NCBI RefSeq assembly: GCF_004364575.1
Contig: NZ_SOAG01000009.1
Coordinates: 1-64,000 of the forward strand
Source of the DNA: Myroides indicus
GTDB taxonomy: Bacteria > Bacteroidota > Bacteroidia > Flavobacteriales > Flavobacteriaceae
DNA: 64,000 nucleotides
Direction of reading: 5' to 3'
Shown: piece by piece, positions 43,298-52,732 of the stretch
Layout of the letters: each line of letters opens with the position of its first letter
Position numbering within the stretch: position 1 is the stretch's first letter
The notes under the pieces: generated by a model
Databases searched by the model: none
What the model was told of the DNA's origin: nothing
The model's input: the letters and a program-made list of their open reading frames with translations, nothing else
Program-made: the position numbers and the translations under genes

Positions 43298-44110
43298 ATG
43301 GTGAAAATAGCTTTAAGTATTATACTCTTTTTATTGGCGAGTATAGGATTTACTCAGGAAAATCAAATTAGCGGAACGATAAAAAACGTAGAAACCCATG
43401 CTAATCTTGCTTATGTGAGTATTGGCGTTATCGATAAAGCGATGGGAACAATTTCAAAAGAAGACGGAACTTTTTTAATGAAAACAAATAAATATCTCAC
43501 TGAAAAAAATAAAGTTAGATTTTCGATGATAGGTTATCAGGATTATGTTGCATCAGTAAAAGAACTCGAAAATAATCCAACTATTTATTTGATTCCCGAA
43601 TCGTCTGTTTTACCTGAAATTGCAATTATCAAAAAACACATTAATCGCTATAAAATCGGTAATACCAAAGTTGGAAAAATGCTGATGAAATATTACAGTA
43701 TCCACGACGCTTCTAAAGACGATCAATTAGGCGTTGAACAAGGGATGATTTTTGATGTGGAAAATGATTTTGTGGTTGATAAATTTAGTTTTCATATTGG
43801 TTGTAATGAATATCAAAATGTAAAATTGCGATTAAAATTTTATGATGTTGACAAAGGAGAACCAATAAAATTATTTAATAGAGAAGATATTATTTTTGAT
43901 ATAACAGATAGAAAAAAAGGGATATTTACTGTTGATTTACAGGATTATGATATTATAATAAAAGACAAAAAACAAATAGCAGTTTCTTTGGAATGGGTTG
44001 ACGGTTTAGTGGAAGGGAAACACCAAAATGTTTTGGAATTACATATAAAACCGGAAAGCATAAATACGGAATATTTAAGCGTGCAGGTGAATTTCCGTGG
44101 AGAAAACTGA
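43298..44110 (+). CDS. Carboxypeptidase-regulatory-like domain protein
   Basis: 270 residues with signal peptide ending SIGFTQ. The N-terminal domain (about 20-105: ENQISGTIKNVETHANLAYV, TISKEDGTFLM, RFSMIGYQDYVASV) is the CarboxypepD_reg-like beta domain found at the N-terminus of Bacteroidota surface proteins. The rest is unrecognised. Exported; function unknown. Confidence 0.82.
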   Translation: MVKIALSIILFLLASIGFTQENQISGTIKNVETHANLAYVSIGVIDKAMGTISKEDGTFLMKTNKYLTEKNKVRFSMIGYQDYVASVKELENNPTIYLIPESSVLPEIAIIKKHINRYKIGNTKVGKMLMKYYSIHDASKDDQLGVEQGMIFDVENDFVVDKFSFHIGCNEYQNVKLRLKFYDVDKGEPIKLFNREDIIFDITDRKKGIFTVDLQDYDIIIKDKKQIAVSLEWVDGLVEGKHQNVLELHIKPESINTEYLSVQVNFRGEN

Positions 44111-44624
44111 AACAGGAGATGACGCTTTACCTTGATGTAACTGAAGTAGAAACAGAATAAAAGCTATTAAAATATACCTCTTTGTTTCAGGAAAGCAAAC
44201 CAAGCATTAAATTTGAAACAGAAAACACAACCCAACTAGCCCTGTTTTACTAAATCCTTATGTCGAACTCAGGTTTATAGATTGTTTTTGTAGCGCAAAC
44301 TTCTATTTTTATAAAGAGGTAAGGATTGATAAAATATTAACAATCAAAAACTATTATTATATTAGGGTTAAAAATTATTTCTGTTAAAAAGTAATTTATT
44401 AATATCTCTCTAAAATACTGCGAATTGGAGTTTTATCAATGACTGTGATTTTTTGTGTTATAAAACTAATGATGTACAAACAAAAAATGTATTTTTTTAG
44501 ATGTTCATACTAATTTACTGTTAAAAAAAGCCGCAGAATATAGCTGTAATTTCCCGTTTTTGATTTTTTGAGTATATTTACAAACGTTCGAAAAAAGAAG
44601 AAAAAAGAGAAATAAATCTCATTT
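44111..44624. other. Gene-free stretch with a possible gene remnant
   Basis: 514 bp before the Mrp operon. From 44119 a plus-strand frame reads MTLYLDVTEVETE, stops, then continues 27 or more sense codons (KLLKYTSLFQESKPSIKFE) in the same frame to a second stop near 44252. This resembles a decayed gene end rather than a real gene. The remainder is AT-rich, with no recognised RNA. The Mrp promoter must lie in its right-hand part. Confidence 0.4.
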
Positions 44625-46940
44625 ATGTTGACATTAATTGTACTCACTTTTGCACTAGCTTTCATCACTCTTTTGATGAAAAGGTTTGTGCATTCAAAAT
44701 ATGTAGGGCTGATAACCTTAGTGCCTTTTACTCTTTTTATTACTTTTTTGTCGTATATTCCTAAGGTTAGGGAAGGAACAAATGTGTTCTTTAAAAACGA
44801 ATGGATTCCTTCCTTGGGGATTTCTCTGGATTTAAAAATTGATGGACTTTCATTGCTTTTCAGCTTGCTGATAACAGGAATAGGAACATTAATTTATCTG
44901 TATGCCTCCTCATATATGAGAGGACATGTTTATCTACATCGCTTTTTTTGCTATTTAGGACTTTTTATGGGAGCGATGCTGGGTTTGGTTTTATCCGATA
45001 ATCTGATCTCGCTATTTATTTTTTGGGAACTGACCAGTATAACATCATTTTTTTTAATAGGCTTTAACAATGAAAATGAAGAGTCCCGGAAAAGCGCACT
45101 TTGGGCGTTGTCTATTACCGGATTAGGAGGTTTTTTCCTGCTGTCATTCGGAGTAATGATGGGAAGTATTACCGGAACATATTCTATTCAGGAGCTATTA
45201 GGACAATCAGAGATTCTTAAAAATCACAGTGCCTATATATTGCTGATTTCATTTTTGTTCGCTGCAGCTTTTACAAAATCAGCACAGTTTCCCTTTCATT
45301 TTTGGCTGCCCGGAGCAATGAAAGCGCCAACACCGGTATCTGCCTATTTGCACTCGGCAACAATGGTAAAGGCAGGTATTTATTTGCTGGCGAGATTTAC
45401 TCCCGTTTTAGGCGGTGAATACGAATGGAATACTACGTTACAGATTGCGGGAGGAGTAACTATGCTTTATGGGGCTCTGCATTCTGTTTTTAGGAAAGAT
45501 ATGAAGTCGATTTTGGCATATTCTACTGTTTCTGCATTGGGAATGCTGGTTTTTTTGCTGGGTGTAGGTACAGAAAAAGCTTTGTATGCTGCTAGTGCTT
45601 TTATTGTGGTTCACGCACTGTATAAAGCTTCTCTTTTTTTAATTACAGGGGTTGTCGATCACAGTACGCATACGCGAAACATAAACGAACTAGGAGGAAT
45701 CAGGCATAAGATGCCTTGGATTGCCGTTGCAGGACTGATTAGTGCTTTGTCTTGTGCGGGAATTCCATTGACTTTTGGGTTTATAGGAAAAGAGCTTATA
45801 TATGAAGCCACTTTACATTATCCGTTGCATACGATAGCTATGATATTAACAGTGACGGCAGTAGTGACAAATGTTTTTTTGACGTGTTCAGGATTTTTAG
45901 TAGGTCTAAAACCTTTTTTTGGAAAATTAACCGTACGCTGTGCAGAGATTGAAAAACCAGAAGCTGTTTTGTGGCTTCCTCCGTTAATACTGGCATTTTT
46001 TAGCGTTCTGTTTGGCGTTTTACCTATTTTGGCAGATGACGGTTTTGTGACAGCCTTGGCACATGCTATCAACGGAAAAAAGATAGATCAGCATTTACAA
46101 ATATGGCACGGAGTTAATCGGGCACTGATTTTAAGTGGAATGACCATTGGTTTCGGAATATTGTTGTATTTTCTTTTTAAGAAATTTAGAAATCCTATGC
46201 GGCTGACGGAGCGTTTTAATGCAATTTCTCCGCAAAATATATTTACGTTATTTGTAGATAAATTCAGGGTTTTTGCTTTTATTTATACCCGCTTTTTTCA
46301 AAATGGGTATCTGAGAGTCTATTTAATGGTTATTGTAATTTTCGTGATCGGATTAGTGGGATATAAATTGTTTGAAGATGTTCCTTTACACGTAAATACA
46401 ACCGGGCTTTCAGAATTCCGAGTCTATGAGTTAGTTGTTTTTCTGATTATGGTAGTAGCTATATTGTTTACTATCCGTACTTCGTCAAGGCTTACAGCAA
46501 TTGCTGCAACGGGTGTAATCGGATATTGTATTTGTTTGATTTTTGTGTTTTACGGAGCTCCGGATTTAGCGATGACTCAGTTTGCAATAGACACTTTAAC
46601 TGTTGTGCTTTTTGTATTTGTATTGTTTAAATTGCCGGCATTTTTAAATTTAAGCAATCGCGCTATTCAGTTTAGAGACGCTGTTATATCTATTGCTTTT
46701 GGCGTTTTGATATCCTTGATCACCTTGCAGGCATTAGTTTCTCCGGCAGATAAAGAAATTAGCCGTTTTTATGCTGAAAATGCTTATGAACTGGCAAAAG
46801 GAAAAAATGTAGTGAATGTGATTCTGGTAGATTTTAGAGGATTTGATACGCTAATAGAAACTATTGTGTTGTCTATTGCGGCTATAGGAGTATTTAGTTT
46901 GTTAAAATATAGAGCAAGTGATGAAGAGATATCGGAGTAA
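44625..46940 (+). CDS. mnhA: Mrp/Mnh cation/proton antiporter subunit A
   Basis: 771 residues, multi-helix NuoL-like subunit. The conserved ion channel residues lie in the TKSAQFPFHFWLPGAMKAPTPVSAYLHSATMVKAG core, and the C-terminal part carries a DUF4040-like region (FDTLIETIVLSIAAIGVFS). First gene of a complete seven-gene mrp operon (subunits A-G) that exchanges Na+ or other monovalent cations for H+. Its stop overlaps the start of subunit B. Confidence 0.95.
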   Translation: MLTLIVLTFALAFITLLMKRFVHSKYVGLITLVPFTLFITFLSYIPKVREGTNVFFKNEWIPSLGISLDLKIDGLSLLFSLLITGIGTLIYLYASSYMRGHVYLHRFFCYLGLFMGAMLGLVLSDNLISLFIFWELTSITSFFLIGFNNENEESRKSALWALSITGLGGFFLLSFGVMMGSITGTYSIQELLGQSEILKNHSAYILLISFLFAAAFTKSAQFPFHFWLPGAMKAPTPVSAYLHSATMVKAGIYLLARFTPVLGGEYEWNTTLQIAGGVTMLYGALHSVFRKDMKSILAYSTVSALGMLVFLLGVGTEKALYAASAFIVVHALYKASLFLITGVVDHSTHTRNINELGGIRHKMPWIAVAGLISALSCAGIPLTFGFIGKELIYEATLHYPLHTIAMILTVTAVVTNVFLTCSGFLVGLKPFFGKLTVRCAEIEKPEAVLWLPPLILAFFSVLFGVLPILADDGFVTALAHAINGKKIDQHLQIWHGVNRALILSGMTIGFGILLYFLFKKFRNPMRLTERFNAISPQNIFTLFVDKFRVFAFIYTRFFQNGYLRVYLMVIVIFVIGLVGYKLFEDVPLHVNTTGLSEFRVYELVVFLIMVVAILFTIRTSSRLTAIAATGVIGYCICLIFVFYGAPDLAMTQFAIDTLTVVLFVFVLFKLPAFLNLSNRAIQFRDAVISIAFGVLISLITLQALVSPADKEISRFYAENAYELAKGKNVVNVILVDFRGFDTLIETIVLSIAAIGVFSLLKYRASDEEISE

Positions 46941-47358
46941 AAAAGAACAGGATCAAACCATCTTAAGAACCGCAACTAATTATTTGTTACCGGTATTGTT
47001 GTTGTTTTCTGTATTTGTTTTATTGAGAGGGCATTATTTGTCGGGTGGAGGATTTGTTGGAGGGCTAATAGCTTCTATCGCATTTGTACTTCATTCCTTT
47101 GCTTACAGTACCAAGCAAACGCTGTCGTTATTTCAATTTTCGCCTATGGCTTTGATCCCGGCGGGATTGGCGCTTTCTATTCTTAGTGGACTTCTACCGG
47201 TTTTGTTGGGATTGCCTTTTATGACCGGGGTTTGGTTTGCGGATTCAGTAGCTGTAATAGGATCGGTAGGAACTGCTTTGTTTTTTGATATTGGAGTTTA
47301 TTTGGTGGTGATAGGCGTAGTGCTCACTATTTTATTTACCATAGCTGAAAATGTTTAA
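46921..47358 (+). CDS. mnhB: Mrp/Mnh antiporter subunit B
   Basis: 145 residues with four predicted helices. Begins MKRYRSKKEQD, overlaps the A gene by 20 bp. LRGHYLSGGGFVGGLIASIAF is the typical MnhB core. Membrane subunit of the antiporter complex. Confidence 0.93.
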   Translation: MKRYRSKKEQDQTILRTATNYLLPVLLLFSVFVLLRGHYLSGGGFVGGLIASIAFVLHSFAYSTKQTLSLFQFSPMALIPAGLALSILSGLLPVLLGLPFMTGVWFADSVAVIGSVGTALFFDIGVYLVVIGVVLTILFTIAENV

Positions 47359-47372
47359 ATTGTAGAAAAGAA

Positions 47373-47726
47373 ATGGAATTATTATTAGTCGCTTTGGTAG
47401 GGGTTCTTTATTCCGCAGGAATTTACCTTATGTTCAGAAGGAGTATGGTGAAGCTTTTGCTGGGCTTTATAATTTTAGGAAACGGAGCTAATATTCTTAT
47501 TTTTTTGATGGGAGAACTAACTAAAGGAAAAGCTCCTATTATTGATGCGGAAGAAACTCATTTTGTAGATGCGTATGCCGATCCGGTTCCGCAGGCATTG
47601 ATATTAACAGCAATTGTAATCAGTTTTGGCTTGACGGCTTTTGCTATTGTTTTATTAAACAAAGTTTACAGTACAACGGGATCTGATGATTTAGATTCAC
47701 TTAATATTCAAGATTTAGATATATGA
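47373..47726 (+). CDS. mnhC: Mrp/Mnh antiporter subunit C
   Basis: 117 residues, NuoK-like subunit. Contains VGVLYSAGIYLMFRRSMVKL and DPVPQALILTAIVISFGL, the family signature. Overlaps the D gene by 4 bp. Confidence 0.93.
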   Translation: MELLLVALVGVLYSAGIYLMFRRSMVKLLLGFIILGNGANILIFLMGELTKGKAPIIDAEETHFVDAYADPVPQALILTAIVISFGLTAFAIVLLNKVYSTTGSDDLDSLNIQDLDI

Positions 47727-49234
47727 TTTCAAACTTCATATTGGCACCCATATTTGCGCATATGTTTACGGCAGTTTTGCTGATGTTTTTTTGGAAGAGG
47801 GTACAAGCTCAAAAAATTATCAGCATCATCGGCAACAGTATTGCATTTATAATGTGCTGGCGATTATTTTCTGCCACGTGGAAATACGGAAATATAACAC
47901 TGCAATTAGGGGGATGGGAAGCTCCTTTTGGAATCACTTTTGTGTCGGATACGCTCAGTGCCGTTATGGTTTTGCTGACGGCAATCGTATCGTTGTCGGT
48001 TGGCATATATTCTACTTCAGCGATTAATATAAGCCGTATAAAATATGGTTATTTCTTTATATATCACTTTTTGATTATGGGGCTTATGGGCGCCTTTTTA
48101 ACCGGAGATATTTTTAATTTATACGTTTGGTTTGAAGTGGTTATCATCTCTTCTTTTGTATTGCTTACTTTAGGAGGTAAGAAAAGACAGATGGAAGGTG
48201 CTGTAAAGTATGTAACAATGAATATGCTGGCTTCCGTTATATTTTTGACAGCTATCGGAATTTTATACGGAATTACAGGAAGTTTAAATATTGCTGATTT
48301 GGCAAATCAGGTTGCTATTATTGAGAACAGAGGTTTAGTGACTGTAACATCATTGCTGTTTTTTGTCGGGTTTGGTATTAAATCTGCTGTGTTTCCGCTT
48401 TATTTTTGGCTGCCTTCTTCTTATCACACACCGCCTTCGGCAATTGGAGCGATTTTTGGGGGATTATTGACTAAGATGGGAGTGTATTCTTTATTTAGGG
48501 TTTTTACAATTATTTTTAAGCCGGATGATTTTATTCTGCAGGTATTTATTGTAATTGCAATTTTGACCATGATCAGCGGGGCTTTCGGTGTAATTAACAA
48601 GAGAAATATCAGAAGAATCCTGTCGTATTTTATCGTTTGCCATATTGGTTATCTGATTGCCGGAATAGGACTTTATACCGAACTTGCTTTTGTAGGAGTA
48701 ATATTTTATTTAATTCACGATGTGATTGTAAAAAGCAATCTGTTTATGATGAGCGGTCTTATTCAAAAAATCAGAGAAACACAGGATATTACTCGTTTAG
48801 GAGGACTCTATAAAGATTACCCTAAACTGTCGTTAATTTTTGCTGTAATCCTTTTTTCATTAGTAGGGATTCCGCCTTTATCAGGATTTTGGCCAAAAAT
48901 AATGCTATTTCAGGAAGCTTTTGTACAAAAGCAATATGTGTTGCTCGGAACCTTAATTTTTGCAAGTTTTATCACTTTGTTTATAGTGGCTCGAATCTGG
49001 TCAGAGGTTTTCTGGAAAGATTTGCTCAAGCCAAACAGCGAAGAAATAGACCATTTTGCTCCGTTTTCAAAAAGCGGAAAAATAGCTCTTATATTGCCGA
49101 TAACAGCTTTGGCTGGTGTCTCTCTTTATATCGGATTAAATGCACCGGTCATTATTGAGGTTTCGGAAAGAGTAGCGCACGAAATGAAAAACCCGTCTAT
49201 ATATATTGATGCAGTAATGAAAAATCTAAAATAA
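47723..49234 (+). CDS. mnhD: Mrp/Mnh antiporter subunit D
   Basis: 503 residues, NuoN/NuoM-like multi-helix subunit. The conserved KSAVFPLYFWLPSSYHTPPS channel motif and the FVGVIFYLIHDVIVKSNLFM region are present. Catalytic or proton-translocating core of the antiporter complex. Confidence 0.95.
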   Translation: MISNFILAPIFAHMFTAVLLMFFWKRVQAQKIISIIGNSIAFIMCWRLFSATWKYGNITLQLGGWEAPFGITFVSDTLSAVMVLLTAIVSLSVGIYSTSAINISRIKYGYFFIYHFLIMGLMGAFLTGDIFNLYVWFEVVIISSFVLLTLGGKKRQMEGAVKYVTMNMLASVIFLTAIGILYGITGSLNIADLANQVAIIENRGLVTVTSLLFFVGFGIKSAVFPLYFWLPSSYHTPPSAIGAIFGGLLTKMGVYSLFRVFTIIFKPDDFILQVFIVIAILTMISGAFGVINKRNIRRILSYFIVCHIGYLIAGIGLYTELAFVGVIFYLIHDVIVKSNLFMMSGLIQKIRETQDITRLGGLYKDYPKLSLIFAVILFSLVGIPPLSGFWPKIMLFQEAFVQKQYVLLGTLIFASFITLFIVARIWSEVFWKDLLKPNSEEIDHFAPFSKSGKIALILPITALAGVSLYIGLNAPVIIEVSERVAHEMKNPSIYIDAVMKNLK

Positions 49235-49240
49235 AAGCAG

Positions 49241-49723
49241 ATGTTAAAATATTTTCTACTCAATATACTTTTAATTTTTGTTTGGGTGGCGTTAACCGGA
49301 CAGTTAAATTATCCAAACTTTGTATTTGGTGCGGTTGCCGGCTTTTTTATTTTGTGGTTGTTAACTAAGAATTCAAACAAATCTGAAAAAGAGTATTTTT
49401 ACAGAGTACCCAAAATAATTTTATTTATCCTGTATTTTTTATATGATATGCTGCATGCTAATTTTCAGGTGGCTATAGATGTAATTACACCCAATTACCA
49501 TACTACTCCCGGAATGATTAAATATGATATAGATGCCAAAACGGATTTTGAAATAACGATGCTTACCAATATTATAGCACTTACCCCCGGAACAATGGTG
49601 GTAGAGATTGCAGAAGATAAAACGCATATTTATATTCACACCATGTATTTGAAGGACAAAGAAAAATTTATATCCCGAATGAAAGAAAGAACTGAAAAAA
49701 AACTATTAGAAATATTGCGATGA
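49241..49723 (+). CDS. mnhE: Mrp/Mnh antiporter subunit E
   Basis: 160 residues. MnhE pattern: YDMLHANFQVAIDVITP and MLTNIIALTPGTMVVEI; overlaps the F gene by 4 bp. Membrane subunit. Confidence 0.93.
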   Translation: MLKYFLLNILLIFVWVALTGQLNYPNFVFGAVAGFFILWLLTKNSNKSEKEYFYRVPKIILFILYFLYDMLHANFQVAIDVITPNYHTTPGMIKYDIDAKTDFEITMLTNIIALTPGTMVVEIAEDKTHIYIHTMYLKDKEKFISRMKERTEKKLLEILR

Positions 49724-49995
49724 CGGTAGAAACGTATTTAATATATATCGTAATGCCTATCATTTGTTTGTCATTGATTTTTATTTTTTTACGGTTTCTC
49801 AAAGGACCGGCAGTGGTAGACAGAGTAGTGGCACTTGATTTGCTGATTACAGTAGGTGTAGGCTTTATTGGTTTGTTTAGCCTGATAGCTGATAATCCTA
49901 TTTTTTTGGATGTGGCAGTTATTTTGGCTCTGATTGCTTTTTTGAGTACGGTTGCTTTTTCCTTTTATTTAGAAAAACGAAACAAGGATGATTGA
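49720..49995 (+). CDS. mnhF: Mrp/Mnh antiporter subunit F
   Basis: 91 residues with three helices; RFLKGPAVVDRVVALDLLIT is the MnhF signature. Overlaps the G gene by 8 bp. Confidence 0.93.
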   Translation: MTVETYLIYIVMPIICLSLIFIFLRFLKGPAVVDRVVALDLLITVGVGFIGLFSLIADNPIFLDVAVILALIAFLSTVAFSFYLEKRNKDD

Positions 49996-50350
49996 TATTT
50001 TAATAATGGTTTTGAGTACTTTGGGCGCAATATTTATTTTAATTGCGTCGATTGGCGTTTTTAGGCTGCCCGATTTTTATACCCGGCTTTCTGTAACTAT
50101 AAAAGCGGCCACTTTAGGTATAGGCTGTATTTTAGGCGCAGCCGCAATTCACTTTTCCGAGTTTTCAATTACAACAAAGGCAATAGCCATTGTTTTCTTT
50201 TTGTTTATAACCTCTCCGGTAGCGGCTTTTTTAATTGCCCGTACTGCTTATCATACCGGAATAAAGCTTTGGGATAAAACCGTTATAGATGAACTCAAAG
50301 ATAAATACAAAGAAGAAGCAGAAAAAAATAAGGATTCGGATAAAAAATGA
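49988..50350 (+). CDS. mnhG: Mrp/Mnh antiporter subunit G
   Basis: 120 residues. GVFRLPDFYTRLSVTIKAAT and FLFITSPVAAFLIARTAYHTG are the MnhG core. Last subunit of the operon; the charged C-terminus (ELKDKYKEEAEKNKDSDKK) is cytoplasmic. Confidence 0.93.
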   Translation: MIDILIMVLSTLGAIFILIASIGVFRLPDFYTRLSVTIKAATLGIGCILGAAAIHFSEFSITTKAIAIVFFLFITSPVAAFLIARTAYHTGIKLWDKTVIDELKDKYKEEAEKNKDSDKK

Positions 50351-50436
50351 AATTAACGCAATATAAATTACATTTAAAAACAAAAAAATTGTTTAAAAAG
50401 CTATCTTCGCATATTAGAATACACTTAAATATAATT

Positions 50437-52590
50437 ATGAAAAAAATTGTTTTATTTATTACTGCTTTTTTATTGGCATTGCCGGTAAAAGTAAAGGCAG
50501 ATGAAGGAATGTGGTTTTTGATGTTCATAGAGCGGTTAAATCAGCGCGATATGGAAAAAATGGGCTTACAGCTGACAGCCGAAGAGATTTACAGTATCAA
50601 CAATCATTCGCTAAAAGATGCTATTGTACAGTTTGACGGCGGATGTACTGCCGAAATCGTATCTGACCAAGGACTTGTATTGACAAATCACCATTGTGGA
50701 TACGATAAAATTGCAGATTTATCTACGCCCGAAGATGATATTTTAACAAATGGTTTCTGGGCAAAAGACCATGCTTCCGAGCGTCCTGCTAAGAATCTTT
50801 CTGTTCGCTTCTTTGTTCGTATGGACGATGTAACTAAGCGAATTTTAGGTGTTGTCAACGATGATATGACAGAGTTAGAAAGAGAAAAAGCAATTAATCA
50901 GGAAATTGCTAAAATTCAGAAAGAAAACGGAGAAGACGGAAAATATACTGTTTCTGTCAAATCTTTTTTTCAGGGAAATGAATATTATTATTTCGTTTAT
51001 CAAGACTTTAATGATGTAAGATTGGTGGGAACACCGCCTAACAGCATTGGAAAGTTTGGGGGAGATACTGATAACTGGGAGTGGCCTCGTCACACAGGAG
51101 ACTTTTCTATTTTCCGTGTTTATACAGATAAAGAAGGAAATCCGGCAGAATACTCTTCTGAAAATGTTCCGATGAAACCGAAACATCATTTACCGGTTTC
51201 AATTGCCGGAATCAGCGAAGGAGATTTTTCGATGATTTTGGGCTATCCGGGAAGAACTAACCGCTGGATGCCGGCACAGGGAGTGGAGCAAAATATTAAG
51301 TTTGCTTATCCGGCTTGGGTAGAAGGATCCCGTTTAGGAATGGATGTCCTTAAAAAACACATGAACGAAAGTGACGAAGTTCGCTTAGCGTATGCCAGCA
51401 AATATGCGGGGGTTGCTAACTACTGGAAAAACCGTCAGGGAATGATTGATGCTCTGACCGAACACCAAACAGTAGCGGCTAAAACAAAAGCAGAAAAAGA
51501 GTTTAGCCAATGGGCAAATCAAAAAGAAAACAAAGCTAAATACGGAAATGTTATTGAAGATATTAACGTTTATTACGCGGCTACAAACGAAAAAGCTCGT
51601 CATGACAACTATCTGATGACTATTCTGAGAACTTCTTCTATCGCTGCCGCTCCGTATAGATTAGCAGGTGGAATGCAGGCGTATATTGCCGGAGATGAAG
51701 AAAAGCGTACAGAAATGTTGCCGGACTTTAAAGCGTATATCGAAGATATGTATACGGGGTTTGACGAATCATTAGAAAGAGAAATGTTGGCAGAACAGCT
51801 AAAGCTTTATGCAACTAAATCTGAAGGATACGAAATTGCTCCTTATATAGCTCAAATTAAAGAAGAGTATAAAGGAGATTTCCACAAATTCGTCAATGAA
51901 GCTTTTGACAAAAGCGTTTTTGGAAATAAAGAAAAAATGGAAGCCTTTTTAAACAATCCGGATCAAGAAGATATTTCAGAAGATTTATTACTTAAAGTTT
52001 CAACAGCTTTATTAGATAAATACAGAGAAACACCTGAACATATAGCTAAGCTGGAAGATAAATATCAAAAAGCATATCGATTATTTGTTGATGGCGTGAG
52101 AAAAAGCAATCCGGAAGGAAAATATTATCCGGATGCTAATTCAACTTTGAGATTGACTTACGGAACAGTAAAAGATTTGCCGCGCGGAAACAAAGTTAAC
52201 GATGCCAAAGAAAATTGGTATACAACGTTAAAAGGTACTGTTGATAAACATATTCCCGGGGATGATGAATTCGACGTTCCTCAAAGACTGATTGATTTAT
52301 ACAAAACCAAAGATTACGGACAATATGCCGCTAAAGAAGGATACTTGCCTGTTAACTTTTTGACTAACCACGATATTACAGGAGGGAACTCAGGTTCACC
52401 GGTATTGAACGGAAAAGGAGAATTGATCGGTTTAGCGTTTGACGGAAATATTGAAGCTATGGCGGGAGACGTTATTTACGATCCGGAATTGCAGAGAACA
52501 ATCAATGTAGATATCCGTTATGTGTTATTTATCATTGATAAATTTGCAGATGCAAAACACATTGTTGAGGAAATGACAGTAATGAAATAA
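50437..52590 (+). CDS. S46-family dipeptidyl peptidase (DPP7-like)
   Basis: 717 residues. Signal peptide ends KVKA. Catalytic His is in TNHHCGYDKIA, Asp in the FGGDTDNWEWPRHTGDFSIF region, and Ser in TGGNSGSPVLNGKG (about residue 651). The residue after FD near 18 positions past the Ser is Gly (AFDGNIEA), the DPP7 pattern (hydrophobic P1); DPP11 has Arg there. It removes dipeptides from periplasmic peptides. ATG 50437 is chosen because it begins a standard signal peptide; an in-frame ATG at 50347 overlaps the end of mnhG. Confidence 0.92.
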   Translation: MKKIVLFITAFLLALPVKVKADEGMWFLMFIERLNQRDMEKMGLQLTAEEIYSINNHSLKDAIVQFDGGCTAEIVSDQGLVLTNHHCGYDKIADLSTPEDDILTNGFWAKDHASERPAKNLSVRFFVRMDDVTKRILGVVNDDMTELEREKAINQEIAKIQKENGEDGKYTVSVKSFFQGNEYYYFVYQDFNDVRLVGTPPNSIGKFGGDTDNWEWPRHTGDFSIFRVYTDKEGNPAEYSSENVPMKPKHHLPVSIAGISEGDFSMILGYPGRTNRWMPAQGVEQNIKFAYPAWVEGSRLGMDVLKKHMNESDEVRLAYASKYAGVANYWKNRQGMIDALTEHQTVAAKTKAEKEFSQWANQKENKAKYGNVIEDINVYYAATNEKARHDNYLMTILRTSSIAAAPYRLAGGMQAYIAGDEEKRTEMLPDFKAYIEDMYTGFDESLEREMLAEQLKLYATKSEGYEIAPYIAQIKEEYKGDFHKFVNEAFDKSVFGNKEKMEAFLNNPDQEDISEDLLLKVSTALLDKYRETPEHIAKLEDKYQKAYRLFVDGVRKSNPEGKYYPDANSTLRLTYGTVKDLPRGNKVNDAKENWYTTLKGTVDKHIPGDDEFDVPQRLIDLYKTKDYGQYAAKEGYLPVNFLTNHDITGGNSGSPVLNGKGELIGLAFDGNIEAMAGDVIYDPELQRTINVDIRYVLFIIDKFADAKHIVEEMTVMK

Positions 52591-52610
52591 TTATCAGCTT
52601 TAAAACTATA

Positions 52611-52647
52611 AAAAATGCCTTAGATATTTTTCTAAGGCATTTTTTTT
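52611..52647 (+). terminator. Terminator after S46 peptidase gene
   Basis: Perfect 14-bp stem AAAAATGCCTTAGA/TCTAAGGCATTTTT with a short loop and a long T run. Confidence 0.88.
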
Positions 52648-52704
52648 ATTATCTTTCTCTGGTCAATTCTCTTTGTTCTGCTTTCTATTCTATCAAAAAA
52701 AATG

Positions 52705-52712
52705 TAGCTTTG
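52705..52712 (+). promoter_or_regulatory. -7 promoter box for mpl
   Basis: TAGCTTTG, full match, 20 bp before the ATG at 52733. Confidence 0.5.
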
Positions 52713-52732
52713 AATACTGAAAAAATAAGACA

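Noticed and set aside
50347-50436. 30-codon N-terminal extension of the S46 peptidase
   Set aside because: The extension is Lys-rich and would destroy the signal peptide that starts at 50437; it overlaps the end of mnhG.
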